Assembly: GCF_011516835.1 (NCBI RefSeq)
Contig: NZ_WOTB01000022.1
Span: 1-64,000, forward strand
Reading direction: 5' to 3'
Length of the DNA: 64,000 nt
Source of the DNA: Acetobacter musti
GTDB lineage: Bacteria > Pseudomonadota > Alphaproteobacteria > Acetobacterales > Acetobacteraceae
In this document: one piece after another, positions 43,284-52,625 of the stretch
How the letters are laid out: the number at the start of each line of letters is the position of its first letter
Position numbering within the stretch: position 1 is the first letter of the stretch
Notes under the pieces: model-generated
Seen by the model: only the letters and a program-made list of their open reading frames with translations
Database searches by the model: none
What the model was told of the DNA's origin: nothing
Translations under genes and position numbers: made by a program

Positions 43284-45737
43284 ATGCACTTTTTTATGCG
43301 ACATCTTCTAGCAACATCAGCCCTGATAACCCTTGCTGTGCCTTCTGCTGCTGTTCTGGCCGCGCCGGCGGCATCTCAGTCCACAACGGCGGGTGATGCT
43401 GCGAAAGGGAAGAAAGCCGCGTCCCGTCCCGGTCCGGCGGCAGCCGATGAGAATGCCCCGTCCATGATGGGCGCGACGGCGCCGACCGATCAGAAGGCTG
43501 AGCTCATTGAGGTGCGCAGCGCGCGGCACAGTCAGGTCGCGGGCGGGCTGATGATTAAGGAAGATGCGCCGAAATCGCGCTCGACCGTTACTTCGGAATA
43601 TATCGACAAGCAGGCCGCCGGCCTAAACCCGATGCAGCTGATTGAAATGCTGCCTGGTGTGAACACCACCTCGACTGATCCCATGGGTCTGTCCGGCGGT
43701 CACATGACGATGCGCGGCCTGAACGAAAGCCAGATCGGCTTTACCCTGGAAGGTTTCCCGATCAACGATATCGGAAATTATGCCGTTTATCCGCAGGAAA
43801 TCGTCGATCCGGAAAACCTGCGTTCCATCAATGTCGAGCAGGGCTCGGCCGATCTCGACAGCCCGCATATCAGCGCGACCGGCGGTGCGGTCGATATGTA
43901 TCTGCTTGACCCGAAGGAAAAGCTGGGTGGCAAGATCGTCGGTTCCTACGGCAATTATAATCAGCGTCGTGTCTTTGGTCGTCTCGATACCGGTTATGTT
44001 GGAAACACAAATATAAAAGGTTACATCTCTTTCTCGGATGCGGCAGAAGATTCCTGGCGCGGTCCTGGTGGTCAGAACAAGCTGCATGGCGAGACCAAAT
44101 GGGTCAGCGCCTGGGGGCAGGGCAACAAGATCAGCTTCTCTCTGCTTGGCAACCAGGGAACCAGCAGTCTTTTCCCGACCACCTATATGGACACATGGCA
44201 GGCTCAGGGAATTCACAACGCCTATCAGGCGACGTGGAATCCGAAAAGTCCAAGCGCGAACTATTACGAGCTGCATCGTAACCCGTTCACGAATATCTAT
44301 GCCAGCGCTCCGTCAACCTTTACGCTGACAGACCATCTGACGCTGACTGAAACACCATATTTCTGGTATGGAGACGGTAATGGCGGCGGCGCCTACAGCG
44401 AAAGTCTGACCAGTCAGCAGTGGGGCGCGCAGACCATGACCGCGTCGATCGGCGATCATAATGCGTCAAACACACAGTCTCTGATCGTCTACAACCCATC
44501 CAACACCGAGACCTACCGGCCGGGGTCGGTGACGAAGCTGACGCTTCATACCGGTATCAACCGTCTGACAGTGGGCTACTGGTTCGAATATTCGAAGCAG
44601 ATCCAGACAGGTCCTTACAGTCTGGTTGATTATGCAACAGGAAAACCGCTTGATCTTCTGGGTGGTGGGCCGAACATGGTCCTGGCGAACGGCGAGACGG
44701 CTCAGTATCGTGACACGCTGACCCAGACGCGCATCCATACAATGTTCATCGCCGACAGTCTGTCGCTGCTGAACAACAGGCTGAATATCGAAGCTGGCCT
44801 GAAATACTCCGTTGTCAACCGAGACGGGCAGAATAACCTGCCGGACACCTCGACCGGTAAGTATATTTCAGGAGCGTGGCAGGAACCGCTCCCGGCAGTG
44901 GGCATCCGCTACAAAATCAACAACGAAAACCAGCTTTTCGCGTCCTCGACGACCAATTTCCGTATTCCGATGAATACCTCGCTGTATGATTCAGGCGCTT
45001 ACAGTGTGGCGCGCGGCGGTTACTCTAACCAGGCCAATCCGAATCTGAAGGCGGAATATTCGATCTCGGAAGAGTTTGGCTGGCGTTATCAGGGTCCTAC
45101 GGTGATGAGCTCCGTCACCTATTTCCATTATAACTTCACCAACAGCCTCTACAGCCAGACCGTCAATACCGGAAACGGGCAGAGCTATACCCGCAGCATC
45201 AACGGCGGTAACTCCCACGCGGATGGCGTGGATTTCGAAATCGGTACCCGTCCGATCTTCTATCATTTCCGTCCGTATTTCTCGGCGGAGTATATCAATC
45301 GTCGCACCGACAGTAACGTTGCGGCCGGCAACGGTGATTATGTCTTCAGTAAAGGCAAGTTCGCGCCGCAGACGCCGCGATATCAGTTCGGACTCAATCT
45401 CGACTACGATGACGGTCATCTGTTCGGTGGCTACAGCCTGAAATATGTCGCGCGGCAGTATGCAACGTTCACGAACGACCAGCATATTCCGAGCTACATC
45501 ACGATGAACATTGACCTTGGTTACCGTTTCAAAGACTGGGGGCCGATGAAGTCGCCAACTTTGAAGCTCAACCTTCGTAATATTACAGACCGGCACTATC
45601 TCGGTTTTGTCAATGCGACGGCGGCCAATGCACTTGCGACAACCGGCATGTATGGCACCTCAATCAAGGGTGGCAGCGCGACCTACTCTATTGCAGCGCC
45701 CTTCAGTGTGACGGGGTCGGCCAGCGTCGATTTCTGA
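43284..45737 (+). CDS. TonB-dependent outer membrane receptor
   Basis: An 817-residue receptor. A signal peptide (MRHLLATSALITLAVPSAAV, ending A-x-A) is followed by a variable Ala/Ser/Pro linker to about residue 75. The plug domain has GLNPMQLIEMLPGVNTTSTD, HMTMRGLNESQIGFTLEGFP and INVEQGSADLDSPHISATGG. A 22-stranded barrel follows, ending with an aromatic-type C-terminal strand FSVTGSASVDF. I chose ATG 43284 over the in-frame TTG 43251. No siderophore-type STN domain is present. Substrate unknown. A strong terminator follows. Confidence 0.88.
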   Translation: MHFFMRHLLATSALITLAVPSAAVLAAPAASQSTTAGDAAKGKKAASRPGPAAADENAPSMMGATAPTDQKAELIEVRSARHSQVAGGLMIKEDAPKSRSTVTSEYIDKQAAGLNPMQLIEMLPGVNTTSTDPMGLSGGHMTMRGLNESQIGFTLEGFPINDIGNYAVYPQEIVDPENLRSINVEQGSADLDSPHISATGGAVDMYLLDPKEKLGGKIVGSYGNYNQRRVFGRLDTGYVGNTNIKGYISFSDAAEDSWRGPGGQNKLHGETKWVSAWGQGNKISFSLLGNQGTSSLFPTTYMDTWQAQGIHNAYQATWNPKSPSANYYELHRNPFTNIYASAPSTFTLTDHLTLTETPYFWYGDGNGGGAYSESLTSQQWGAQTMTASIGDHNASNTQSLIVYNPSNTETYRPGSVTKLTLHTGINRLTVGYWFEYSKQIQTGPYSLVDYATGKPLDLLGGGPNMVLANGETAQYRDTLTQTRIHTMFIADSLSLLNNRLNIEAGLKYSVVNRDGQNNLPDTSTGKYISGAWQEPLPAVGIRYKINNENQLFASSTTNFRIPMNTSLYDSGAYSVARGGYSNQANPNLKAEYSISEEFGWRYQGPTVMSSVTYFHYNFTNSLYSQTVNTGNGQSYTRSINGGNSHADGVDFEIGTRPIFYHFRPYFSAEYINRRTDSNVAAGNGDYVFSKGKFAPQTPRYQFGLNLDYDDGHLFGGYSLKYVARQYATFTNDQHIPSYITMNIDLGYRFKDWGPMKSPTLKLNLRNITDRHYLGFVNATAANALATTGMYGTSIKGGSATYSIAAPFSVTGSASVDF

Positions 45738-45765
45738 CCGTTCTGTTCGGTTGTGCAGAAGGAAA

Positions 45766-45795
45766 ACGCCGGAGATATTCTCCGGTGTTTTTTTT
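45766..45795 (+). terminator. Rho-independent terminator after the TonB receptor
   Basis: Ten-base-pair stem ACGCCGGAGA / TCTCCGGTGT (one G-T pair) with a three-base loop, followed by a run of eight T at 45788-45795, 29 bp after the receptor stop. Confidence 0.9.
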
Positions 45796-45975
45796 GTTTC
45801 AGAATGTTTTGCGTGAAGTTTTCCTGGTTTTGTCTCAGGCCTCGCAAAGGGATGCGGTCCTTTTGATCCGATTTTTTAAGGGACTATTTCAAAACTTCGA
45901 CAGGACAAACTGTTCATAACAAACGGATGATGTGATGTTTGTTGCGTCCTGCACATCTGTCCGCTTCAGCCGGAC

Positions 45976-46129
45976 TCAGAAAGCGTTTGGCGATAAGCCT
46001 TTGAAAAAAGCTTCACCAAAAACTTCTTTATAACTGACCGTGCTATCGACGAACAGGATTTTGAAGCAGTCTCTAATGGGAAAGGGTGGAAGGGGCCGCG
46101 CCCCCTTCCGGTGCAGGGCAGAGCCCTGC
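45976..46129. repeat. Dispersed intergenic palindromic element
   Basis: Two adjacent hairpins at 46088-46109 (GGAAGGGG / CCCCTTCC) and 46113-46129 (GCAGGGC / GCCCTGC, loop AGA) lie 22 bp after the S1/P1 nuclease stop. They are preceded on the right-hand reading by a conserved-looking AT-richer part. Its leftward translation contains SYKEVFGEAFFKGLSP, wording I recall from many spurious small ORFs in Acetobacteraceae genomes. I therefore regard the block as a member of a dispersed repeat family rather than a gene. It may also terminate transcription. No second copy lies in this window. Confidence 0.5.
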
Positions 46130-46150
46130 CTGTAAGACACCCGTCCGCTT

Positions 46151-47077
46151 TTATTTGTTGTCACCCAGTGAAGCATTCAGGACAGCGGCGAGCCTGATGC
46201 CGGCCTGCTCGAGACGCAGCCGGGCGACCGGCCATGCCAGTGTTGCGTAATCATCTCCGAGTTCAGAACCACGCAGATGCGGTAAGGCGCCGTATGCGAC
46301 CGTGCGTGCCAGGGAGTGGCTTTCATCCACCCAGTCTATGGCGGCTTTTCTGTCGTCTCCGGTGGTGAGGTCGGCGGTCCAGTACGCTATTTCATCATCT
46401 GTGATGTCCTTATCGAGCTTTTTTGCCTCGTTCTGCGCAGCGCCGAAGTCGATGGTGTAATGCGGGCCGACTGTCAGGCCGGTTGCGTGATCGATGATGC
46501 CCTCATCCCACAGGGAATGAAGATTCATATGACCGTTCAGACTGTTCCCGAAATAGGTCAGCTTCACGGTGTTGCCGCCCTTGTCGTGATCGCGTTCGGC
46601 GGCGTGGAGAGGCTGATGCACATCTCCCACGAGGTGGACGACCCATTTCAGCGCTGCGAGGCGCTGCGCGACCGGTGCTGAGCGATCGGCGAGAATGCGT
46701 TCCTGTTCGGGAAGTTTCTCTGTGACGCAGTTGGTGTCGGGGCAGTCTCTGGACTGGTCATAGGCGGGGTCGGCTGCGTCGATATCGACATAGTGCCATG
46801 CGAGTGTTTCCGGTGCGCCGCCTTTGTTTTTGGGGATATGGCCGATGGTGTCCGGCCAGGAGGCGACCTGATCGAGCGAGTCATGTCCTTCTGCGGCGAG
46901 CAGCGTTTTCGCGGCAGCGAGAGTGGACAGTGTGAGATGGGCCTGCGCGATATCCGCAACGATGGCATGACCGTTGGGTCCCCAGGCGCAGGCGGGTGTC
47001 GCGCCGGCGGCGGCGGAAAATATCGTAAAGGCAATGAGCGTGGACCGGCCTGTCCGTCGGGGAAACCGTTTGTTCAT
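46151..47077 (-). CDS. S1/P1 family nuclease, periplasmic
   Basis: A 308-residue zinc nuclease that degrades single-stranded DNA and RNA, probably scavenging phosphate or nucleosides in the periplasm. A signal peptide ends ATPACA, leaving Trp32 as the mature N-terminus (WGPNGHAIVADIAQ). This is essential in the family because its backbone binds zinc. Other ligands are visible: ASWPDTIG (Asp), TLAWHYVDID (His), LKWVVHLVGDVHQPLHAAER (His, Asp, His) and NLHSLWDEGII (His, Asp). It overlaps rsmI by four bases. Confidence 0.9.
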   Translation of the reverse strand: MNKRFPRRTGRSTLIAFTIFSAAAGATPACAWGPNGHAIVADIAQAHLTLSTLAAAKTLLAAEGHDSLDQVASWPDTIGHIPKNKGGAPETLAWHYVDIDAADPAYDQSRDCPDTNCVTEKLPEQERILADRSAPVAQRLAALKWVVHLVGDVHQPLHAAERDHDKGGNTVKLTYFGNSLNGHMNLHSLWDEGIIDHATGLTVGPHYTIDFGAAQNEAKKLDKDITDDEIAYWTADLTTGDDRKAAIDWVDESHSLARTVAYGALPHLRGSELGDDYATLAWPVARLRLEQAGIRLAAVLNASLGDNK

Positions 47078-48111
47078 TCTTTATTCTCCCTGCGTGCGGC
47101 TGAAAGTTCCAGCGCCCGCGCATACACAACTTTTCGTGGTAGTCCTGACGCTGCGGCGATGAGTGCTGCGGCGTCCTTGACGGAATGGGAGTCAAGCGCC
47201 TCCGTGAGCTGTCTGTCCAGATCACCGGCGTCGGTTTCTGCATCTTCAGGCGGTCCTAACAGCACAGTGATTTCACCGCGCGGGGGCGTCTCCGCATAGA
47301 AGGCCGCCAGTGCGCCTGTGGTGTCGCGGCGGACTTCTTCGAAACGCTTGGTCAGTTCTCTGGCCACGGCGGCGGGCCGGTCGCTGCCGAAGACCGCGAC
47401 GATGTCGGCGAGCATTTCTCCCAGGCGGTGAGGGGCTTCGTGCCATATGAGGGTGGCGTGCAGTCCGGCAAGCTCTGCGGCACGTAATGTCGCAAAACTT
47501 TCACGTCGTGCCGCGCTGCGGGGCGGGGGGAAACCCACGAACAGGAAGGGATGGGGCGGCAGGCCGGAGAGCACGAGGCCGGTCAGTGCGGCGTTGGGGC
47601 CGGGGACCGCCGTGACCGGGATGCCGGCTTCCATGGCCGCGCGCGCCAGGCGGTAACCCGGATCTGAGAGGAGCGGCATGCCGGCATCGGAGACGAGGGC
47701 GATATGTTGTCCGTCCAGCAGGCGACCGATCAGCCCTGGTACGCGTTGTCGTTCGTTGTGGTCATGAAGAGGTTCGGCGCGTGTGCCGATATTGTATTCG
47801 GAAAACAGGCGGGCCGTGACGCGCGTATCCTCACAGAGTACGAGATCGGCGGTGCGCATGGCGTCTGCGGCGCGGGGCGACATATCGCCCAGATTGCCGA
47901 TGGGCGTGGCGACGAGCGTGAGCAGTCCGGTCCGGCTTTTTCCGTGCATCGGAGCGCCGGGCGTCGGGGTGTCTTCCGGGGCCGGTTCCTCTTCGCGGGC
48001 ATGACGCGGCGTCATTCCTTCGCTATGGGAAGGCGACGCACCGGGATGGCGTGCCGCCTTTGACCCGGAAGATGGATGATCAGAAGCAGAGGCGGATAAT
48101 GGATCGGACAT
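47074..48111 (-). CDS. rsmI: 16S rRNA (cytidine1402-2'-O)-methyltransferase
   Basis: A 345-residue tetrapyrrole-methylase-fold enzyme methylating C1402 in the ribosomal decoding centre. Family segments are TLVATPIGNLGDMSPRAADA, LVLCEDTRVTARLFSEYNI, ALVSDAGMPLLSDPGYRLAR and VPGPNAALTGLVLSGLPPHP. The first 55 residues before the core are Ser/Pro/Glu-rich and disordered. ATG 48111 is chosen, but ATG 48153 and internal ATGs at 48015 and 47949 are possible; the last gives a family-typical N-terminus. It is divergent from the LpoA-like gene, an arrangement common in proteobacteria (rsmI next to lpoA). Confidence 0.93.
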   Translation of the reverse strand: MSDPLSASASDHPSSGSKAARHPGASPSHSEGMTPRHAREEEPAPEDTPTPGAPMHGKSRTGLLTLVATPIGNLGDMSPRAADAMRTADLVLCEDTRVTARLFSEYNIGTRAEPLHDHNERQRVPGLIGRLLDGQHIALVSDAGMPLLSDPGYRLARAAMEAGIPVTAVPGPNAALTGLVLSGLPPHPFLFVGFPPPRSAARRESFATLRAAELAGLHATLIWHEAPHRLGEMLADIVAVFGSDRPAAVARELTKRFEEVRRDTTGALAAFYAETPPRGEITVLLGPPEDAETDAGDLDRQLTEALDSHSVKDAAALIAAASGLPRKVVYARALELSAARRENKE

Positions 48112-48188
48112 ACTGGTTCCAGTCGCGAAAAACAGTTCAGGGTGTCTCTCCATCCGGAAGAGGAGACAACCCCGGTCCGGGAAATCCG

Positions 48189-49565
48189 GTGAAACGGGCG
48201 TTCGGCCCGGTTGTTCTTAAATGTCTTTCCGGTGTGAGTCTGCTGGCTCTGGCGGCGTGCGGCACGACGTCGGGTCCTGCCGGCGGTGGCGCGACGGCGC
48301 CGCGCAATGTCGGTGTTCTTCTGCCGCTGAGCGGTCCGAATGCCGGGCTGGGCAATGAAATGCTGACGGCGGCGCGGCTGGCGCTGTCCCGGCCGCTGAA
48401 TAACGGTCAGCCGGCGACGATGGCGCTGCCACAGGTCGATGCGCATGACACGGCCGGGCCGGCGGGCGCGGCGGCGGCGGCGCAGGCTGCTCTGGCGGCG
48501 GGTGACGGGATGGTGCTGGGGCCACTGACGAGTGTGGATACAGCGCAGATCGCGCCGCTGACGACGCAGGCAGGCGTGCCCGTGGTGGCGTTTACGAGCG
48601 ATACGAATCAGGCGCGTCCGGGCGTCTGGGTGTTCGGCATTACACCGCAGCAGCAGGTTGATCGTCTGGTCGCCGCCGCCAGAGCCGAGGGGCGGCATCA
48701 GTTTGCGGCGTTCCTGCCGGATAATCCTCTTGGCCATGCTCTCGGGGATGCGCTGATCCAGTCCTGTCAGAGAATGGGGCTCGCCGCGCCGCAGGTGGCT
48801 TACCATATGAACACGCCGGAAGCGATCAGCAGTGGTCTGGCGTCTCTGTCGGCCTATGACAGCCGGGTTGCGGCTGCGAATGGACAGGCTGCCGGTCCGG
48901 CAGGCGATCTGCCGGCCGATCTTGCGGCGGCGCTTTCTTCCGCTCCGAAAGCGGATACGACGTCTCCGGCTGCTGGAGGCTCTCAGTCCCAGGGTGATGC
49001 CGGGCAGAACGGCGCCGCGGCGCCGGATGCGACAAAGTCCGGGACGCCTGCCGCGGGGACTCAGAGCCTTTCTTCTCCGCCCTTTGACGCGCTTCTGCTG
49101 GGCGATCTGGGTCTGTCGCTGAAAAATGTGATTGACGCTCTGAACGCCGATCAGGTCGACCGTTCCCATGTCAGAATCATGGGGCCGGGTCTGTGGAGCG
49201 CTTTTGCCGGCAAGCTGGGCCGGCTGGCCGGGGCGTGGTACGCGGCGCCGGACCCGGCGAACCGGAAGGCTTTCGTCCAGGCTTTTGCGACACAGATGCA
49301 TCGCGCGCCCAAACCGCTGGCGGATCTGGCCTATGACGCCGGTGCTCTTGCGAATTCCGTTTATGCCAGTGTTGGCGGGAGAGGGTATCCGACAGATATT
49401 CTGACTCGTCCGGAAGGTTTTTCCGGTGTTGACGGGCTGTTCACACTGCGTCCCGATGGCAGCACGTCCCGTGATCTGGCCATCTTCGAGGTGCAGCCTG
49501 CGGGAGGGGTGCGGATTGTGAACACGTCATCTTCTCATCCGGCATCCGTGCCCGGTTCGATCTGA
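48189..49565 (+). CDS. LpoA-like penicillin-binding protein activator, lipoprotein
   Basis: A 458-residue lipoprotein with a periplasmic-binding-protein-like domain (the C-terminal half of LpoA). GTG 48189 gives a compact signal peptide KRAFGPVVLKCLSGVSLLAL ending A-A-C with lipidated Cys24; upstream in-frame ATGs at 48051 and 48099 would place the lipobox too deep. Core: NVGVLLPLSGPNAGLGNEML, GPLTSVDTAQIAPLTTQAGV and HQFAAFLPDNPLGHALGDAL. A low-complexity Ala/Gly/Ser/Pro linker is inserted near residues 240-300. The N-terminal TPR-like domain of enterobacterial LpoA is absent. LpoA activates PBP1a. Confidence 0.85.
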   Translation: MKRAFGPVVLKCLSGVSLLALAACGTTSGPAGGGATAPRNVGVLLPLSGPNAGLGNEMLTAARLALSRPLNNGQPATMALPQVDAHDTAGPAGAAAAAQAALAAGDGMVLGPLTSVDTAQIAPLTTQAGVPVVAFTSDTNQARPGVWVFGITPQQQVDRLVAAARAEGRHQFAAFLPDNPLGHALGDALIQSCQRMGLAAPQVAYHMNTPEAISSGLASLSAYDSRVAAANGQAAGPAGDLPADLAAALSSAPKADTTSPAAGGSQSQGDAGQNGAAAPDATKSGTPAAGTQSLSSPPFDALLLGDLGLSLKNVIDALNADQVDRSHVRIMGPGLWSAFAGKLGRLAGAWYAAPDPANRKAFVQAFATQMHRAPKPLADLAYDAGALANSVYASVGGRGYPTDILTRPEGFSGVDGLFTLRPDGSTSRDLAIFEVQPAGGVRIVNTSSSHPASVPGSI

Positions 49566-49579
49566 AAACGGGTCGTAAT

Positions 49580-49611
49580 GTGTCCTGATGTCCGGACGGA
49601 CATCAGGACAC
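49580..49611. terminator. Strong 14 bp hairpin after the LpoA-like gene
   Basis: Perfect stem GTGTCCTGATGTCC / GGACATCAGGACAC with loop GGAC, 14 bp after the stop. No T-tract follows, so it may be a processing or mRNA-stabilising hairpin or a Rho-dependent end rather than an intrinsic terminator. Confidence 0.5.
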
Positions 49612-49823
49612 CGAATATCAGAACCGGGACGCAGCAGGTGATCACGGCGTTCTGTGCGCCCGGCTTCGTGGGAATGGCTGCTCTGCTGTAACAGATCCCC
49701 GGACAGATCAGTTCTTTCAAAAATGGTAATTTTCGGCCGTTTTCCGGGTGTCCGGGGATGGTGCCTGTCCGGATTTTACATGTGGCATTTGTGTAACGGA
49801 CCATTTCTTTTTCATGAGATGAT

Positions 49824-49842
49824 ATTGCGAAAAAGTCGCAAT
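49824..49842. promoter_or_regulatory. Fur-like palindrome upstream of the siderophore receptor
   Basis: A perfect 7 bp inverted repeat ATTGCGA - 5 bases - TCGCAAT, 45 bp before the receptor ATG. The layout resembles alphaproteobacterial Fur/Irr-type sites built from TTGC...GCAA halves. It would fit iron repression of the receptor. The exact regulator is inferred. Confidence 0.5.
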
Positions 49843-49887
49843 TGCATATAGGAATGGAGTGAAATGTGACAGCCTGATGAGGTTCCA

Positions 49888-52332
49888 ATGACAAAGCGTT
49901 TCATCCGCTACAGCCTGAAGCGGACATCGCTGACAGCCGGATTGACGATCGCCTGCACCGCTCTGAACACGCAGGGTGCATCGGCTGCTGCCGCTGAGTC
50001 TGGTGCCTCTCCGGATCATCATGGCGTTAAGGCGCACCACCGGATTAAAAAACATTCTTCTGTGCGCCCGGCTTCTCAGCCTGCCGCTGTGGCGCCTGCT
50101 GTTTCCGCCGCCGGGACGACTGTGGCGCAGCCGCTGAACACAAGTAAAAACACGACGTTCATCAGCCCGAAATCGAATGAGGAATATCTCACCGTCCATG
50201 GGCAGGGGATGAATATTCTGCATGAAGACATGGGCTTCAGCCGCATGCCGCAGGATGTCATGCACACGGCCCAGACCGTCAACGTCGTGCCGAAGCTGCT
50301 GATGGAGCAGCAGAACGTAAAATCTCTTGATGAGGCGCTGCGCAACGTGCCAGGCATTACCGCTTCGGTCGGTGAGGGCGAGGGCGGCATGTCCGGCGAT
50401 CAGTTCCTGATCCGTGGCTTTCAGGCGCAGAATGATATTTACGAAAACGGTCTGCGTGACTTCGGTGTTTATACGCGTGACAGTTTTTACTATGACCATG
50501 TGACGGTGATCAAAGGGCCGTCCTCGGAAGTGTTCGGAAACGGGACAACCGGCGGTGCCATCAACATCGTTACCAAGATGCCGCATCTCGGCAACAGCTA
50601 CAGTGACGGGTTTTCCGGCGGGTCGGGTCAGTATTATCGCGGCACGGTGGATGTGAACCAGCAGATCGGCGAGACCACGGCCATTCGCTTCACCGGTATG
50701 GGGAACGAAAACAACGTTGTTGGCCGGGATTCCGTTTATTCTCATCGCTGGGGCATTGATCCGTCCATTGCATTTGGTCTTGGCCGGCCGACTACTCTGA
50801 CAATTGAATATTTCCACCAGACGGATAACCGGATTCCGGATTACGGTATTCCCGTTATTACGAAGCCTGGCACGACAATCGGGCGTCCGGCGACGCAGTT
50901 TGGTCTGAACCGGAACAACTGGTACGGCACGAATTACGACCAGGATGCATCAAATGTCGATATGCTCACGGCGCATCTGAAACATGAAATGAACAGTCAT
51001 ATCTCGTTTTTTGATGATCTGAGAGGTGGGAAGTATGACCGTTATTTCTCGGCGTCACAGCCTGGCTGCACCGGCTCGTGCGTGACCGACTTCTTTACCG
51101 ACCCTGAGGCGGCGCAGATCAATCGTCGCGGGCATCTCGGCGGACCAGAGCCGTATCAGCAGGATGACTGGTCGGTGCAGAACGTCTTTTCGATGGTGGC
51201 GAAGTTTAATACCGGTTCCATTAAACATCAGGTCATAGCTGGCTGGGATGTGTCGCATATTTATGACCGGCGTACGAATTACGCCTATAATTTCAACGGA
51301 CAGAACGGGACGCAGGCTGATACGACCAGTCTGTTGAATCCGTCGGCCTATCAGCCTGGTCTGCTGCTTGGATCGCTTGGTCAGTACAGCGGTAATCTTG
51401 TCAATATCAGTGGTGTAGGTCACGCGCTTTACAAAACGGGCAGCGCCACGGACGCGGGAGCGTTCCTGTCCGATCAGGTCTGGTTCACGCCGTGGTTCTC
51501 GGCGACGGCAGGCTTCCGCTGGGATAACTGGAACAGTCATTATTCCGCGAATGGCGGAACGGCCGGGTCGGGTGTTTCCTACGGGCAGAACCAGACGATG
51601 TTCAACCCGACTGTGAAACTGATGTACACGCCCAATGACGACACAATGATTTATTTCAACTGGGCGCAGTCCACGACCCCGCTGGGGCTTTATGTCACGA
51701 ACAGCTCCGAGCCGCTGAAGGCGGGGACACAGGGCTTTAAGCCGGAACGTAGCAGCCTTTACGAGATCGGCGCCAAGTACAATGCTTTTCATGGACGCAT
51801 GGGATTCACTGTTTCGGCCTTTCGTCTTGAAAAAGGCAATGCCATGCAAACAGATTCTAATGGTGATGTATCATCATCAAGCGATCGTCAGCGAAATCAG
51901 GGTTTTGAGCTCAGCGCCTCGGGTGAAATCCTGAGGAACTGGAATGTCATCGCGACTTACGCCTATTATGATGCGAAGACTGTTGCTTCGCTGACGGCTG
52001 CTGATGTGGGCAAGCGAATTCAGTATGCCCCTAAGAATTCCGCCACGTTCTGGACGACCTATACAATTGCGCCATCAAAGCCATGGAATCTGACTTTTGG
52101 TGGTGGCCTGACCTGGCGGAATGGTGTGTGGCTTGATGCCGCCAATACGCAGCGCGTTCCGTCGACGGTTGAATGGGATGCGATGATTTCTCACAGCTTC
52201 CTGAAGCACTGGAAAGTGGCTATGAACGGCTACAACCTTGCCAACCGCCTCAATTACGGCAGCCTGTTCAGCGATCGTGTGACACCATCCGTCGGCCGTT
52301 CGTTCCTGTTTAATATTTCAGCCAGTTACTGA
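49888..52332 (+). CDS. TonB-dependent siderophore receptor
   Basis: An 814-residue receptor of the catecholate/hydroxamate siderophore type (Fiu/FhuA-like layout). A long signal region is followed by a His/Lys-rich, Ala/Ser/Pro linker (AHHRIKKHSSVRPAS) to about residue 95. Plug motifs: QTVNVVPKLLMEQQNVKSLD, EALRNVPGITASVGEGEGGM, DQFLIRGFQAQNDIYENGLR, and VIKGPSSEVFGNGTTGGAIN. The barrel ends with SVGRSFLFNISASY, terminating in an aromatic residue after a typical last strand. ATG 49888 follows TGAGGTTCCA. A Fur-like palindrome lies just upstream and a terminator follows. The siderophore is not predictable. Confidence 0.9.
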   Translation: MTKRFIRYSLKRTSLTAGLTIACTALNTQGASAAAAESGASPDHHGVKAHHRIKKHSSVRPASQPAAVAPAVSAAGTTVAQPLNTSKNTTFISPKSNEEYLTVHGQGMNILHEDMGFSRMPQDVMHTAQTVNVVPKLLMEQQNVKSLDEALRNVPGITASVGEGEGGMSGDQFLIRGFQAQNDIYENGLRDFGVYTRDSFYYDHVTVIKGPSSEVFGNGTTGGAINIVTKMPHLGNSYSDGFSGGSGQYYRGTVDVNQQIGETTAIRFTGMGNENNVVGRDSVYSHRWGIDPSIAFGLGRPTTLTIEYFHQTDNRIPDYGIPVITKPGTTIGRPATQFGLNRNNWYGTNYDQDASNVDMLTAHLKHEMNSHISFFDDLRGGKYDRYFSASQPGCTGSCVTDFFTDPEAAQINRRGHLGGPEPYQQDDWSVQNVFSMVAKFNTGSIKHQVIAGWDVSHIYDRRTNYAYNFNGQNGTQADTTSLLNPSAYQPGLLLGSLGQYSGNLVNISGVGHALYKTGSATDAGAFLSDQVWFTPWFSATAGFRWDNWNSHYSANGGTAGSGVSYGQNQTMFNPTVKLMYTPNDDTMIYFNWAQSTTPLGLYVTNSSEPLKAGTQGFKPERSSLYEIGAKYNAFHGRMGFTVSAFRLEKGNAMQTDSNGDVSSSSDRQRNQGFELSASGEILRNWNVIATYAYYDAKTVASLTAADVGKRIQYAPKNSATFWTTYTIAPSKPWNLTFGGGLTWRNGVWLDAANTQRVPSTVEWDAMISHSFLKHWKVAMNGYNLANRLNYGSLFSDRVTPSVGRSFLFNISASY

Positions 52333-52362
52333 AAGGGATTTCCCGGTTTATCCGTGATGTGA

Positions 52363-52396
52363 AAGCCCGTCCGGTCCCCTGAGGCCGGACGGGCTT
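52363..52396. terminator. Terminator between receptor and small lipoprotein gene
   Basis: A perfect 12 bp stem AAGCCCGTCCGG / CCGGACGGGCTT with a 10-base loop, 30 bp after the receptor stop and followed by CCTTTTA. The flanking A and T runs let it work for both convergent genes. Confidence 0.8.
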
Positions 52397-52409
52397 CCTT
52401 TTATCGGGG

Positions 52410-52625
52410 TCAGGTGCTGCTGCCCGGTTTTCCGGTCTTTTTGTGCCCGGCGATGATGGTGCCGTCAGGGGCTACATCGAGCGACGGTGTGTCGTGGTGG
52501 GGTGGGGGCGCTGCGCCGTGCCACAGGCTCCGTCCGGCCGGAGGCGCGCAGGCGGACAGGAGCAGGGTCAGCAGGAAGGCAGGACTGTTTCTCCGCCACC
52601 TGTGACGACGCGACAGAGTATTCAC
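52410..52625 (-). CDS. Small lipoprotein
   Basis: A 71-residue protein with a basic start (RRHRWRRN), a hydrophobic core (SPAFLLTLLLSAC) and lipobox L-S-A-C giving lipidated Cys26. The 45-residue mature part is Pro/His/Gly-rich (APPAGRSLWHGAAPPPHHDT) and shows no recognised fold. It has the features of small anchored lipoproteins often found in envelope gene regions. Convergent with the siderophore receptor across a shared terminator. Confidence 0.6.
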   Translation of the reverse strand: MNTLSRRHRWRRNSPAFLLTLLLSACAPPAGRSLWHGAAPPPHHDTPSLDVAPDGTIIAGHKKTGKPGSST

